A stretch of DNA of 64,000 bases from Streptomyces sp. NBC_01116 (GTDB taxonomy: Bacteria > Actinomycetota > Actinomycetes > Streptomycetales > Streptomycetaceae). The position numbers and the translations under genes are program-made. The stretch lies in assembly GCF_041435495.1 (NCBI RefSeq), contig NZ_CP108644.1:5937501-6001500 (forward strand), read 5' to 3'. The notes under the pieces are model-generated. The model saw only the letters and a list, made by a program, of their open reading frames with translations, was not told where the DNA came from and ran no database searches. This document shows positions 1 through 8,562 of the stretch, one piece after another. The number at the start of each line of letters is the position of its first letter. Positions within the stretch are counted from its first letter, which is position 1.

Positions 1-986
1 GGGACAGCGCCCCCGAGGCGGCCGGCGAGCCCCTGCCCGCGGTCGACCCGCTGATCGTCGCCGCCGAGCGGACGATCCGCGAGAACGCGGCGGCCGAGGA
101 GACCGCGATTCAGGAGACGGCGGCCGGGAACGCGGCGCTCGACGAGGCCCCGGAAGCCATCGTCGTACCGCGGCGGGAGCAGGACGCGAGCCGGCAGGAC
201 CAGGACGCGCGGCAGCCGGTCGCGGAACCCGGTACCGGGACCGAAGCAGTCGCCGGCGCCGGTGCCGGTGCCGAAGCAGAACCCGCGGCCGGGACCGAGT
301 CCGGAGCCGAGTCCGGCACCGGGGCCGGAGCCGAGTCGGACTCCGAGATCACCCTTCAGGTCCGGCTCCCGAAGCCTCCCCCGGCCCCGGCCGACCCGGT
401 GGCCCCCACGGCCCCCGACGTCCCGGCGGCAGGCGGCACCCCGGCCGTCCCGGCCACCGCCGACCCGTACGCGATCGGCCCCGACCGCCACGAGCGCCCG
501 GCCGAGACCGGCCCGGGGGACCAGGACCCGGACGGGCCCGCGTTCCGCGCGCCCCACGCCGAAGCGGCCGCGGCCCCCGCCGAAACGGTCCCCGGCCCCC
601 GCCGCCCCGAGGCCGGACGAATTACGGACAAGGGGCTGCCGAAGCGCACCCCCAAGGTGGTCCGGCCCGACGCGACCCCCGCTCCCGGGCGCACCGGCAG
701 CCTCGACCGGGACGCCCTGCGCCGCCGGCTCGGCAGCTTCCACCAGGCGGCGAAGGAGGGCCGGCGCGACGTCGAGGCGGAGATCGCCGGGACCGGCGGC
801 ATCACCGTCGCCGACTCCGGGGGCGTAGCCGACGGGCGTACGGGGCACGAGAACACCATCGCGCACGCCACAGGCGCCGCACAGGACGCACGTAACGCAG
901 GGACCGCACGGAACGCCGGGACCGGCGGCCGGGCGGACGGTCGGAACGATGAGACGGGGGACACAGTCGAGGAGGCACGCAGTTGA
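1..986 (+). CDS. cvnA: Conservon sensor-kinase-like protein CvnA, C-terminal part
   Basis: The open frame enters from the left edge (first full codon at 3) and stops at 984-986. Only the C-terminal tail is visible: a low-complexity region rich in Ala, Pro, Glu and Gly, then a basic patch containing GLPKRTPKVV and a short helical stretch (LDRDALRRRLGSFHQAAKEG). CvnA proteins are membrane histidine-kinase-like proteins whose HATPase domain is followed by such a disordered tail; the kinase domain would lie outside the window. Identification rests mainly on cvnB, cvnC and cvnD following directly. The stop overlaps the TTG start of cvnB, which implies translational coupling. Confidence 0.85.
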   Translation, partial: DSAPEAAGEPLPAVDPLIVAAERTIRENAAAEETAIQETAAGNAALDEAPEAIVVPRREQDASRQDQDARQPVAEPGTGTEAVAGAGAGAEAEPAAGTESGAESGTGAGAESDSEITLQVRLPKPPPAPADPVAPTAPDVPAAGGTPAVPATADPYAIGPDRHERPAETGPGDQDPDGPAFRAPHAEAAAAPAETVPGPRRPEAGRITDKGLPKRTPKVVRPDATPAPGRTGSLDRDALRRRLGSFHQAAKEGRRDVEAEIAGTGGITVADSGGVADGRTGHENTIAHATGAAQDARNAGTARNAGTGGRADGRNDETGDTVEEARS

Positions 987-1462
987 CTGCGCCCAGCACA
1001 TTCGGGCTGAGTAACGAAGCCCGGAACCTTCACTGGTTGCTGAGCAATCTCGTGGAGGAGGTGCCAGGGGTCCACTCGGTCACCGTCGTCTCGTCCGACG
1101 GCCTGATGCTGCTCTCCTCCGACCCCGGCCATCACGGCCCGAAGGCCGCCGGACCGTCGGACGGCCCCAGGGGATCCAGCGCCGACCTGGCCACGATCGT
1201 CTCCGGCATCGGATCGCTGACGGTCGGAGCGGCCAAGCTGATGGACGGGGGCGGCGTCAAACAGACGATGGTGGCCATGGACGAGGGCAGCGTCTTCGTC
1301 ATGTCGATCAGCGACGGCTCCCTCCTCGGCGTCCACGCCACCCCGGACTGCGACATGAGCGTCGTCGCCTACCACATGGCCCTCTTCGTCGGCCGGGCCG
1401 GACACGTACTCACCCCCGAACTCCGCAGTGAGCTGCGCACATCGATGGAGAGCGCCCTGTGA
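983..1462 (+). CDS. cvnB: Conservon roadblock/LC7 protein CvnB
   Basis: 159-aa roadblock/LC7-domain protein, the second gene of a conservon. The N-terminus shows the family pattern LHWLLSNLVEEVPGV followed by VVSSDGLMLLSS, and GSVFVMSISDGSLLGV lies in the second half. Roadblock proteins are small scaffolds of Ras-like GTPases; in conservons CvnB partners the GTPase CvnD at the membrane. The TTG start overlaps the cvnA stop (TTGA) and has GGAGG upstream; the stop overlaps the GTG of cvnC. The four genes are therefore a tightly coupled operon. Confidence 0.93.
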   Translation: MTAPSTFGLSNEARNLHWLLSNLVEEVPGVHSVTVVSSDGLMLLSSDPGHHGPKAAGPSDGPRGSSADLATIVSGIGSLTVGAAKLMDGGGVKQTMVAMDEGSVFVMSISDGSLLGVHATPDCDMSVVAYHMALFVGRAGHVLTPELRSELRTSMESAL

Positions 1463-1875
1463 CCACCGCCGCCGCAGAACCCGCCCCCCGGCTTCCCGTC
1501 CGCGGGGCGGAGAAACGCCCCGCCCGGGTCCGCCCGTACTCCCTCACCGGCGGTCGCACCCGGTTCGGGCACGTCCTGCTGGTCGAGACGTTCGTCGCGG
1601 CCCTCGAAGCACCCGACGAGCGCCGCGAACTCACCAACGGCAACCTCGCCTCGCGGGTCATGCCGGAGCTCCGGGCCATCGTCGAAATCTGCTGCCGGAT
1701 GCGTACGGTCGCGGAGATCTCGGCCTTGTTGAAGATGCCGCTCGGAGTCGTCCGGGTGCTGCTCAGCGACTTGGCCGACCAGGGAAAGATCCGCGTGTAC
1801 GGAACCGGCCACGGCGCCGGCCAGCCCGACCGCGCACTGCTCGAAAGGGTGCTCAATGGACTCCGCCGTCTCTGA
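1459..1875 (+). CDS. cvnC: Conservon DUF742 protein CvnC
   Basis: 138-aa DUF742 protein, third gene of the conservon. The N-terminus is basic and Pro-rich with RPYSLTGGRT, typical of the family. The central part contains VAEISALLKMPLGVVRVLLSDL, which reads as a winged-helix-like fold. Its biochemical role is unknown; in conservons it is thought to act with the CvnA/B/D complex. GTG start with GGAGAG upstream. The 3' end overlaps cvnD by 20 bp. Confidence 0.92.
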   Translation: MTTAAAEPAPRLPVRGAEKRPARVRPYSLTGGRTRFGHVLLVETFVAALEAPDERRELTNGNLASRVMPELRAIVEICCRMRTVAEISALLKMPLGVVRVLLSDLADQGKIRVYGTGHGAGQPDRALLERVLNGLRRL

Positions 1876-2506
1876 GGCGCCGCTCTTCGCCCCGCGCCAG
1901 CCGGGGCCCCGGGAACAGGCCGAGGAGTCCCTCCAGGCCTGGCAGCTCGACCACACCCGCGCGCCCACCGCCACCAAGATCGTGGTGGCGGGCGGATTCG
2001 GCGTCGGCAAGACGACGTTCGTCGGCTCGGTCTCCGAGATCACACCGCTCCAGACCGAAGCGCTGATGACCCAGGCCAGCGAGGAGACCGACGACCTCTC
2101 CGCGACGCCCGAGAAGACCACCACCACCGTGGCCATGGACTTCGGCCGGCTGACGCTGGAGGACGACCTCGTCCTGTACGTCTTCGGGACCCCGGGCCAG
2201 CAGCGCTTCTGGTTCATGTGGGACGACCTGGTGCGCGGGGCGATCGGCGCGGTCGTCCTCGCCGACACCCGGCGGCTGGAGGACTGCTTCCCCGCGCTCG
2301 ACTACTTCGAGAGCTGCCGGCTGCCGTACATCGTGGCCGTCAACCACTTCGAGGGGACGCCCGGTTACGAGGCGGAGGACGTCAGGGAGGCCCTGACCGT
2401 ACCCCCGCAGGTCCCGATAGTGATCATGGACGCTCGTAACAGGATCACGGTCGTCGAGTCGCTGCTCGCCCTGGTGGGCCACGCTCTCGACGCCACCCCC
2501 GCCTAG
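1856..2506 (+). CDS. cvnD: Conservon Ras-like GTPase CvnD
   Basis: 216-aa small GTPase-like protein. The P-loop GGFGVGKTT is near residues 43-51, the switch-II-like motif TPGQQRFW near 111, and NHFEG stands where GTPases have NKxD, as in other CvnD proteins. It is expected to bind GTP and signal at the membrane with CvnA-C. ATG start with AAAGGGTG upstream, inside the end of cvnC. The TAG stop lies in the CTAG that flanks a MITE-like element (2507-2664), so the insertion junction supplies the end of this gene. Confidence 0.93.
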   Translation: MDSAVSEAPLFAPRQPGPREQAEESLQAWQLDHTRAPTATKIVVAGGFGVGKTTFVGSVSEITPLQTEALMTQASEETDDLSATPEKTTTTVAMDFGRLTLEDDLVLYVFGTPGQQRFWFMWDDLVRGAIGAVVLADTRRLEDCFPALDYFESCRLPYIVAVNHFEGTPGYEAEDVREALTVPPQVPIVIMDARNRITVVESLLALVGHALDATPA

Positions 2507-2668
2507 GGCCTCTCGTGTGGATCATGTCGGGCTCGCGGGGTCCGGTGCGCGCACCTGCGGCGTTGTCGTCAGTCGCCCATGCTCCGCAGTGACTCCCTCC
2601 TCCGCCTTGCAGCCGCACGCACCGGACCCCGCTCCCTGATCCGACCTGATCCGAACGAAAGACCCTAG
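2503..2668 (+). mobile_element. MITE-like inverted-repeat element, CTAG duplication
   Basis: A 158-bp element (2507-2664) is bounded by CTAG at 2503-2506 and 2665-2668. The ends are long imperfect inverted repeats. The left end reads GGCCTCTCGTGTGGATCA and the right end, on the other strand, GGTCTTTCGTTCGGATCA. Both continue into GTCGG and then, after a 3-4 nt offset, the identical block GCGGGGTCCGGTGCG (2534-2548 and its complement). It has no room for a transposase. CTAG target duplication and GATC-containing ends fit a non-autonomous derivative of an IS5-like element; the family assignment is inference. Confidence 0.7.
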
Positions 2669-2725
2669 GCCCTGCCGGGGCGTCCCCCTGGACCTCCTCG
2701 AAATCAGAGACAACGGAGAGCCGCG

Positions 2726-3961
2726 ATGCGGAAGATACTCATAGTCGGAGCCGGCCAGTCCGGGCTCCAGCTCGCCCTGGGACTGCAGTCCAGGGGCTAC
2801 GAAGTCACCCTGATGTCCAACCGCACGGCCGACGAGATCCGCACCGGCCGGGTCATGTCGACGCAGTGCATGTTCCACACCGCGCTCCAGCACGAGCGGG
2901 ACTACCAGCTGAACTTCTGGGAGTCCCAGGCCCCGAGGATCGAGGGCCTCGGCGTCTCCGTCGCGGCCCCCGACTCCTCGCGTGCCGTCGACTGGGTCGG
3001 TAAGCTGGACGGCTTCGCCCAGTCCGTCGACCAGCGCGTGAAGATGGCCGGCTGGATGGAGACCTTCGCCCAGCGGGGCGGCCAGCTCGTCATCCACGGG
3101 GCCGCGGTCTCCGACCTGGACTACTTCTCCCGCACCTACGACCTGGTGATGGTCTCGGCCGGCAAGGGCGAGCTGGTCTCCATGTTCGGCCGGGACGCGG
3201 CCCGTTCGCCGTTCGACGCCCCGCAGCGCGCGCTGGCCGTCGCCTACGTCCACGGCATGGGCCCGCGCCCCGAGCACCCGGAGTTCGACGCGGTCCGCTG
3301 CAACCTGGTGCCGGGCGTCGGCGAGCTGTTCGTGATGCCGACGCTCACCACCTCCGGCCGCGCCGACATCCTCTTCTGGGAGGGCGTCCCGGGCGGACCG
3401 CTCGACGCCTTCCAGGGCATCAAGGACCCCTCCGAGCACCTGGCGAAGACGCTGGAGCTGATGGAGAGGTTCACGCCCTGGGAGTACGCCCGCGCCACCA
3501 AGGTCGAGCTGACCGACGCCAACGGCACCCTCGCCGGCCGCTACGCCCCCACGGTCCGCAAGCCGATCGGACGGCTGCCCGGCGGCGGCCTGGTCCTCGG
3601 CGTCGCGGACGTCGTCGTGGCCAACGACCCGATCACCGGCCAGGGCTCCAACTCCGCCTCCAAGTGCGCGAACGCCTACCTGGACTCGATCATCGAGCAC
3701 GGCGGGAAGGAGTTCGACGCGGCGTGGATGCAGTCCACGTTCGACCGCTACTGGGAGACCGCGCAGCACGTCACGAAGTGGACCAACGCGATGCTCGGCG
3801 TCCCGCCGGAGCACGTGCTGAACCTGATCGGCGCCGCCGGCCAGCTCCAGCCCGCCGCGGACCGCTTCGCCAACGGGTTCAACAACCCGGCGGACTTCGA
3901 GAACTTCTTCTACGAGCCCGAGAAGACGAACGCCTACCTGGCCTCGCTCACCGGAGCCTGA
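2726..3961 (+). CDS. StyA-like FAD-dependent monooxygenase
   Basis: 411-aa flavoprotein of the styrene/indole monooxygenase oxygenase type (StyA is about 415 aa). It has an N-terminal Rossmann dinucleotide motif GAGQSGLQLALGL (residues 7-19) and the StyA-like run RTGRVMSTQCMFH. A late DPITGQGSN motif is the usual second FAD-binding segment. Such enzymes epoxidise or hydroxylate with FADH2 supplied by a separate reductase (StyB); no reductase gene is visible nearby. ATG start with GGAGA upstream. It follows a conservon; conservons are often linked to P450 genes, so an oxidative partner is plausible. The substrate is unknown. Confidence 0.85.
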   Translation: MRKILIVGAGQSGLQLALGLQSRGYEVTLMSNRTADEIRTGRVMSTQCMFHTALQHERDYQLNFWESQAPRIEGLGVSVAAPDSSRAVDWVGKLDGFAQSVDQRVKMAGWMETFAQRGGQLVIHGAAVSDLDYFSRTYDLVMVSAGKGELVSMFGRDAARSPFDAPQRALAVAYVHGMGPRPEHPEFDAVRCNLVPGVGELFVMPTLTTSGRADILFWEGVPGGPLDAFQGIKDPSEHLAKTLELMERFTPWEYARATKVELTDANGTLAGRYAPTVRKPIGRLPGGGLVLGVADVVVANDPITGQGSNSASKCANAYLDSIIEHGGKEFDAAWMQSTFDRYWETAQHVTKWTNAMLGVPPEHVLNLIGAAGQLQPAADRFANGFNNPADFENFFYEPEKTNAYLASLTGA

Positions 3962-3980
3962 CCGCCCCTCCCACCGCTTC

Positions 3981-4013
3981 GGCGGCCGGACCCGCACCGC
4001 CGGTCCGGCCGCC
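3981..4013. terminator. Bidirectional hairpin terminator
   Basis: Perfect 12-bp inverted repeat (GGCGGCCGGACC and its complement) with a 9-nt loop between two convergent genes. There is no T-run on either side, as is common in Streptomyces. Confidence 0.65.
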
Positions 4014-4032
4014 GGGCTCTGTCCCAACCGGT

Positions 4033-5397
4033 CTACGGGGCGTCCGGCGCCGCGTCCGTGCCGTAGCCGGTGTCCGCGCCGTCGCGTGCGCCCTCGGGCA
4101 GCTCCGGGGGCGTGTACGCGGCGAGCGGGGCGCCGCCGGGGTCGGGCCGGACGGCGCCCAGCAGCGGGTTCGACGCCAGCGGTGAGACCTTGACCTTCGA
4201 TCCGGGGCGGGGCGCCTGCACCACCAGGCCGTTGCCGATGTACAGCGCCACGTGGGTCGCCTTCGGGAAGTAGATCACCAGGTCACCGGGGCGCAGGGCG
4301 GAGACCGGCACCTTCGGGAGCCGCTTCCACTGTTCCTGCGAGGTGCGCGGGATCGTCCGCCCCGCCGCCGACCAGGCCTGGGACGTGAGCCCGGAGCAGT
4401 CGAAGGACTCGGGCCCCTCGGCCCCCCACACGTACGGCTTGCCGACCTGCCGGACCGCGTACGCGACGGCGTCGCCGCCCTGCCGGGTGGGCGGCCGGGC
4501 GGAGCTGAGCGCCCCGGAGGCCACCAGCTCGCGCTGGGCCTCGTCCACGCCCCGCTGTTCGAGACCGGCGAGCTGGGCCAGCTGCTCCTCGGAGAGCGTG
4601 GCCAGCAGCCCCTCGATCTCCTTGAGCCTGCCGCGCACGGCGTCGCGCTGCTTCTTCTGCCGTTCGGTCAGCTTCTTCTGCTGGTCCAGCGCCTTGCGGG
4701 AGGCGGCGGCCAGCCGGTCGGCCCGCCGGGCGTCGCCGGTCAGCCGGTCGACCGTGGCCGCGCGGTTCGCGGCGAGCCGCTCCACGACGTGGGTCTGGTC
4801 CAGGGCCCGCAGCGGGTCGCGGGACAGCAGCAGCCGGAGGTACGCGGAGAACTCGGTACGCCCCTGGTACTGCTCCCGGGCCAGCCGCCCCGCGTCCCCG
4901 CGGCTGAGTTCCAGCGCGGCCCTCGCCTTCGCCAGGTCCGCGTTCACCTTCTTCACCTGTGCGGTCCGCTGCTTCAGCTTCTCGGCGGTGGTGTTGTAGG
5001 TCTCGCTCGCCTCCTCCGCCGCCCGGTAGCGGGTCTGCAGCTCGCGCAGCAGGGCGGCGACGCTCCTGGTCGCCCCGGGCGCACCGAGGGCGGTCTCGGC
5101 GTCGACCTCGGCGGCGCCGGACCCGGCGGACTCCTCCGCCGCGTCGGGATCGGCCGTGTCGGGGGACTCCTCCGCCGTCTCCGGATCGGCTGGGGCGGCG
5201 GGCTCCTCCTCGGTGTCCTCCGCGTCCTCGCCGTCCTCCGCGTCGGTGGCGGCCGTCCCCGCGGTCTCCTCGGCGAGCGGTACGGATTCCCCGGGCGGTA
5301 AGGGGCCCGGCCCGGCCGACGCGGCCGTGGCGGGGGAGACCGTGAGCGCCGCGGCCAGCGCGGTCGTGCGGACCGCGCGCAGGAGTCTGCCTGACAC
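4033..5397 (-). CDS. Secreted NlpC/P60 peptidoglycan hydrolase
   Basis: 454-aa exported cell-wall hydrolase of RipA-like architecture. A signal peptide (about residues 1-29) is followed by an acidic low-complexity stretch (30-95) and a long Ala/Arg/Gln/Lys-rich coiled coil (100-290). The C-terminal NlpC/P60 domain has the nucleophile in FDCSGL (near residue 334) and the catalytic His in THVALYIGNG (near 383). It should cleave peptide stems of peptidoglycan (D-Glu-mDAP type bonds). GTG start with a strong GGAGGTGA site. The coiled coil may hold the catalytic domain inactive, as in other RipA/CwlO-type enzymes. Confidence 0.9.
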   Translation of the reverse strand: MSGRLLRAVRTTALAAALTVSPATAASAGPGPLPPGESVPLAEETAGTAATDAEDGEDAEDTEEEPAAPADPETAEESPDTADPDAAEESAGSGAAEVDAETALGAPGATRSVAALLRELQTRYRAAEEASETYNTTAEKLKQRTAQVKKVNADLAKARAALELSRGDAGRLAREQYQGRTEFSAYLRLLLSRDPLRALDQTHVVERLAANRAATVDRLTGDARRADRLAAASRKALDQQKKLTERQKKQRDAVRGRLKEIEGLLATLSEEQLAQLAGLEQRGVDEAQRELVASGALSSARPPTRQGGDAVAYAVRQVGKPYVWGAEGPESFDCSGLTSQAWSAAGRTIPRTSQEQWKRLPKVPVSALRPGDLVIYFPKATHVALYIGNGLVVQAPRPGSKVKVSPLASNPLLGAVRPDPGGAPLAAYTPPELPEGARDGADTGYGTDAAPDAP

Positions 5398-5511
5398 GAC
5401 ATCACCTCCGTGACGGAGACGGAGACGCAGCCCGGCTACGGGCTCGTCCGTGAAGGGGCGAATCCGATCATCCGGTCATGTGGTGTCAGGTGATGCAAGC
5501 ACCGGTCGGCG

Positions 5512-5539
5512 CGCCGTCCGGGGGACCCCCCGGACGGCG
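5512..5539 (-). terminator. Strong hairpin after the pseudokinase gene
   Basis: Perfect 13-bp inverted repeat (CGCCGTCCGGGGG and complement) with a 2-nt loop, 43 bp downstream of the stop of the minus-strand kinase-like gene. No T-run. It separates that gene from the NlpC/P60 gene. Confidence 0.7.
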
Positions 5540-5581
5540 GTGGCGACGGTGAAGGAGGCCGGGCGGCGGGCGGGCAGGACC

Positions 5582-8458
5582 TCAGGCCACCGGGAAGGCG
5601 TAGAAGGCCCTGTCCCGCTGGACGACGACGATCTCCCCGGCGGCGAGCGTTCGGTACGACGCGCTCACCGTCGCCCCCTTCGGATCGGCCGAACCGATGT
5701 CCTGGAACTTCCACAGCCGTTCGCCGTCGGCCGCCGAGAACGCCGTGACCTGGAAGGCGTCGGAGGCGATCAGGGTCTTCTCGCTGCCGCTGAGCGTGAG
5801 CGACGGGGCGTTCCCGATGCCCGGCACCTCCGTGGAGCGCCGCCACACGAGCCGGCCGCTCTCCCGTTCCACCGCGCCGACCAGCCGGCTGCGTTCGGTG
5901 GTGTGGAGCAGGGGCCCGGCGACCAGCGGGGTGCCGAACACCGAGCCGTCGCTGCCCTCGACGCGCCAGAGCGGCTTCGCGGTGTCCGCCTCGAAGGCCT
6001 GGAGGTCGCTGCCGACCGCCGCGTACAGCGACCCGTCCTCGTCGGCCGCGGTGGCCGCCTCGGGGGAGGCCGCGCCGTACTGCTCGGTCCGCAGCAGCTT
6101 GCCCGTCTTCTGGTCGAACGAGCGGACGGAACCCTTCTTCCTGGCCGCCTTGACCTCGGCCGCCGTCAGGCTCGCCGCGTCCTGGCGTACGAGGACGTCG
6201 GCGGAGCGGTCCACGACCACCCGGTAGGCGGGGGTGCCCGGGGCGCGGCCCGCGGGCACGGGCGTCCGCCACAGCTCCTTGCGCTGCACGATGTCGTACG
6301 CGAAGAAGTAGGCCCGGACGACCTCCTTGTCCTTGCCCTTCTTCTTGCCCTTCTTCGGCTTCGGGGCCTTCACGGTGACCGTGTGCGAACCGGTGAACCA
6401 GATGACCGGCCCGGAATTCCCGGCCAGCCGCCCGACGCCGAGGCCCGGCAGGTCGGCGAAGGCGTCCGTGTAGCGCACGCGGTGCACGACCTTGCCGTTC
6501 TTCGGCGACAGCCAGAGGAACTCCGTCGGGCTCGCGATGAAGACCAGCTCGGCGCCCGCCGCCAGCGCGGCCTGCCCCTTCGCCCCGTCCGCGCGCTGCC
6601 ACAGCCGCTTGCCGGTGCGCAGGTCCACGGCGCTCGCCTGGCTCTCGCTGGTCACCACGAGGAGCTTGTCGCCCCAGACGGCGGCCGTGAGCGGGGACGA
6701 TTCGGAGGCCGGGTGCGCGTAGGTCCAGCGCGGCTCGGGGGGCTGCCCGGGGAGCGTGCGGCGGGGCTTCGGCGCGGGCTTGTCGTCCGTCGCCACGGCC
6801 GTGTCCCCGGACCCGAGAGCGGCCACCGAACCGCCGCCCACGACCAGCCCGCCGACGGCCGCCGCCGCGATGGTCAGCAGGGTCCGGCGGTTCGCGGCGG
6901 GGCCGGGCGCCGGGGCCGGCGCGGGAGGCAGCGGCAACGAAACCATCGGGCCCCCGCCCGCGCCTCCGGGGCCGGCCGGGAGCGCCGCCGCGGGGTAGGG
7001 GGCGGGCCCGCCGTGCGGATGGCCCGCCTGCTGCCGCGGGGCGGCGGGGGTGAAGGGCGCGGCGGACGCGCCGGGTGCGGTGGGCAGGGCGGGCGGCAGC
7101 GGGTACGTCGCCGGGGCGGGGGCGGACCCCGGGGGCGCGGTGAGCTCGTGCGGGAGGGAGAGCTGCGTCGTCGGACGGTCGTTGTGCGGCGGCCGCGGCC
7201 CGGTGTTGAGGAACCGGGTGGTGCCCCGGTCCTCCCCGATGCCCCCGTCGCCCGGGGAGACCGGCGCGGCGGCGGGCTCCGCGGGTGCGGGCGCGCCGAC
7301 GGGCCGGGCGTCGACGGGCCGGGCATCCGCAGGCCGGGCGTCCTCCGGCTCCCGGGGCGCTGGTGCCGCGGAGGTCGCCACCGGCGCGGCGGGCGCGTCC
7401 GGCGACGGCGCGTCCACCGGCCGGGCGTCCTCGGGCTCCTGGACCGCCGGGCCCTTCGCCGGCGTCTCCGAGTCCTGCTCCGGAGCCTGCCGGTCCTTCT
7501 CCGGCGACTCCGCGCTCTCCTCCAGCTCCTCCGCGTCCCCCGGCGCCTCCAGGGCCAGCACCCGCGCCTCCTGGTCCGCGACCGCCGCCGCGAGCCGTTC
7601 GGGGAGCCAGCCGCTCCGCGCGAGGCCCGCCGCGCCCTCCAGGGCCAGTTCGGCGGCGACCGTGCCGGCGGTGGGCCGCTCGGCCGGGTCCTTCGCCAGG
7701 CAGTCCGTGATCAGCTCGCGCAACGCCTCCGGCACGGCGTCGAGTTCGGGCTCGTCCCCGGCGATCCGGCGGGCGGCCTCCTCGGCCGGGCCCTCCGTGA
7801 ACGGGGTCGTCCCGGTCGCCGCGTACGCCAGCAGCAGCCCCAGTACGAACAGGTCGGAGGCGGCGGAGACCTCCTTGCCCTCGATCTGCTCGGGCGTCAG
7901 ATAGCCGAGCCGTACCGAGAGCTGGCCGCCCGGCCGCGCCTGGGCCGACGCGGCCGCGCCCAGCGGGCCGAAGGCGGTGAGGCGGGGCCCGTCGGCGGCC
8001 AGCAGCACCGTGCCGGGGGCCAGCCCCTGGAGCACGGAACCGGCGGCGTGCACCCGGGAGAGGATCTCGGCGATGCCCGCGCCCAGTATCCGCAGGGCCC
8101 GCTCGTCCAGCGGACCGGCGATCCCGATCGCCTCGGCCAGCGGCAGCGCGGGGACGTAACCCGCCGCCGTCCACAGGGGTTCCGGCCCGTCCGCCGTGGC
8201 CTCCGGCTCCTCGCCGGTCTCCAGGGGCGGGGCCACCCAGCCGCCCGCGAGGCGTTCGGCGGTGCGCGCCTCGGCCTGGAAGCGGCGGCGGTAGGCCGGC
8301 AGGGCGGCCAGCTCGGGGCGCGCGGCGGTGATGAGGGCCACTTCGCCGGACGCGGTGTCCCGCGCCACGTACTGCACGGCGCTCGCGCCTTCGTGGAAGC
8401 GGGCCAGCGCGGTGAAGCGGCCGAAGCGGCGTGGATCGTCCTGACGCAGCGCCTCCAT
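5582..8458 (-). CDS. Kinase-like membrane protein (pseudokinase) with PQQ-type beta-propeller
   Basis: 958 aa. The N-terminal ~280 residues align with Hanks-type kinases, but every catalytic position I can place is changed: the VAxK Lys position reads VALI (near residue 41), the HRDxKPxN loop reads LQGLAPGT (near 146), and DFG is AFG (near 162). The fold landmarks GYLTPEQ and SDLFVLGLLL remain. A disordered Pro/Ala/Glu-rich linker follows, then one TM helix (about 520-545), then a PQQ-like beta-propeller of about 390 residues with repeated TGKxLW-type motifs, predicted outside. The ATG at 8458 is chosen because AAGGGGGG lies 6-7 nt upstream. I infer a catalytically dead sensor or scaffold. 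Confidence 0.85.
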   Translation of the reverse strand: MEALRQDDPRRFGRFTALARFHEGASAVQYVARDTASGEVALITAARPELAALPAYRRRFQAEARTAERLAGGWVAPPLETGEEPEATADGPEPLWTAAGYVPALPLAEAIGIAGPLDERALRILGAGIAEILSRVHAAGSVLQGLAPGTVLLAADGPRLTAFGPLGAAASAQARPGGQLSVRLGYLTPEQIEGKEVSAASDLFVLGLLLAYAATGTTPFTEGPAEEAARRIAGDEPELDAVPEALRELITDCLAKDPAERPTAGTVAAELALEGAAGLARSGWLPERLAAAVADQEARVLALEAPGDAEELEESAESPEKDRQAPEQDSETPAKGPAVQEPEDARPVDAPSPDAPAAPVATSAAPAPREPEDARPADARPVDARPVGAPAPAEPAAAPVSPGDGGIGEDRGTTRFLNTGPRPPHNDRPTTQLSLPHELTAPPGSAPAPATYPLPPALPTAPGASAAPFTPAAPRQQAGHPHGGPAPYPAAALPAGPGGAGGGPMVSLPLPPAPAPAPGPAANRRTLLTIAAAAVGGLVVGGGSVAALGSGDTAVATDDKPAPKPRRTLPGQPPEPRWTYAHPASESSPLTAAVWGDKLLVVTSESQASAVDLRTGKRLWQRADGAKGQAALAAGAELVFIASPTEFLWLSPKNGKVVHRVRYTDAFADLPGLGVGRLAGNSGPVIWFTGSHTVTVKAPKPKKGKKKGKDKEVVRAYFFAYDIVQRKELWRTPVPAGRAPGTPAYRVVVDRSADVLVRQDAASLTAAEVKAARKKGSVRSFDQKTGKLLRTEQYGAASPEAATAADEDGSLYAAVGSDLQAFEADTAKPLWRVEGSDGSVFGTPLVAGPLLHTTERSRLVGAVERESGRLVWRRSTEVPGIGNAPSLTLSGSEKTLIASDAFQVTAFSAADGERLWKFQDIGSADPKGATVSASYRTLAAGEIVVVQRDRAFYAFPVA

Positions 8459-8562
8459 GGCGCACCCCCCTTGTGACCGTCCTACGGCGACCGGGTGACC
8501 CGTCCTCCGGCGCCTGACCGTCGATCTTAGGGCCTGTGCCCCACGGGGCGTCCGCCCGCCGC

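Noticed and set aside
5398..5581. c-di-AMP (ydaO-type) riboswitch before the NlpC/P60 gene
   Set aside because: Such switches precede related hydrolase genes in actinobacteria, but I could not find the conserved core motifs in this short leader.
5436..8476. Very long open frames of about 1000 codons on both strands over the kinase-like gene
   Set aside because: They are antisense or frame shadows caused by third-position GC bias; their composition is Arg/Gly/Ala-rich without any domain, and the 5582-8458 frame has recognisable domains and a ribosome site.
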